From the NCBI GenBank assembly GCA_964575975.1, contig CAZNTU010000135.1:1-14962 (forward strand): 14,962 nt of DNA. Reading direction: 5' to 3'. This document shows, piece after piece, positions 14,902 to 14,962 of the stretch; the first letter of the stretch is position 1, and each line of letters opens with the position of its first letter. This DNA is from G963674505 sp964575975 (GTDB taxonomy: Bacteria; Desulfobacterota; Desulfobacteria; Desulfobacterales; SKZT01). A program made the translations under genes and the position numbers. A model generated the notes under the pieces. That model was not told the DNA's origin and did not search any database. It saw only the letters and a program-made list of their open reading frames with translations.

Positions 14902-14962
14902 GATAAATAATGATAAGCAAATTGCCGTTTCTTCAAAAAAAAGCTTGACACGGAATTCGATC

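Noticed and set aside
14910..14948. 12-residue frame and TTGACA box after the sulfotransferase gene
   Set aside because: Too short and without a ribosome-binding site; the TTGACA at 14945-14950 has no -10 within the window.
1..14962. CRISPR array
   Set aside because: I looked for regularly spaced direct repeats of 25-40 bases in the non-coding gaps and saw none; the gaps are too short for more than a few units.

Overview
The window is about 15 kb of moderately GC-rich bacterial DNA. Coding is dense in the first 5.6 kb and mixed with gene debris after that. The organism is probably a Gram-negative environmental bacterium. A Desulfobacterota (deltaproteobacterial) source would fit the combination of a Cmr locus, a giant WD40-caspase protein, Rpn debris and a TetR/sulfotransferase pair. 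This is inference from gene content only; no marker gene is present.

1-5641 (+): the 3' part of a type III-B (Cmr) CRISPR-Cas operon. It holds the end of the gene before cmr3 (most likely cas10/cmr2), then cmr3, cmr4, cmr5 and cmr6, tightly packed. After a 142-nt gap with a stem-loop comes a Csx1/Csx2-like CARF-HEPN protein. The expected working is that the Cmr complex binds crRNA and cuts target RNA through Cmr4, Cas10 makes cyclic oligoadenylate, and the CARF-HEPN RNase responds to it. Cmr6 carries an unusual C-terminal extension of about 195 residues. No CRISPR array, cas6, cmr1 or cas2 is visible.

5642-6528 (mostly -): remnants and small genes. There is a perfect 19-bp hairpin at 5719-5762, a frameshifted and truncated RelE-like toxin that ends at the hairpin, an apparently intact small antitoxin gene, and a frameshifted small coiled-coil gene.

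6695-11605 (-): one 1636-residue gene. The protein has a signal peptide, about 14-15 WD40-like blades, a caspase-like (C14) domain with His1108 and Cys1160, and C-terminal ankyrin repeats. It is predicted to be exported, so a direct link to the cytosolic Cmr system is unproven.

11847-12980: a scar zone. It contains an Rpn-like (PD-(D/E)XK) remnant, a C-terminal fragment of cas1, and directly abutting it the C-terminal fragment of an IS4/IS1634-type transposase. The adaptation module here has been destroyed.

13022-14901 (+): after an AT-rich junction comes a different-looking two-gene unit. It encodes a CerR-like TetR regulator, with a palindromic operator candidate in its promoter, and an overlapping sulfotransferase-family gene. 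This may be where the defence/mobile island meets ordinary chromosome.
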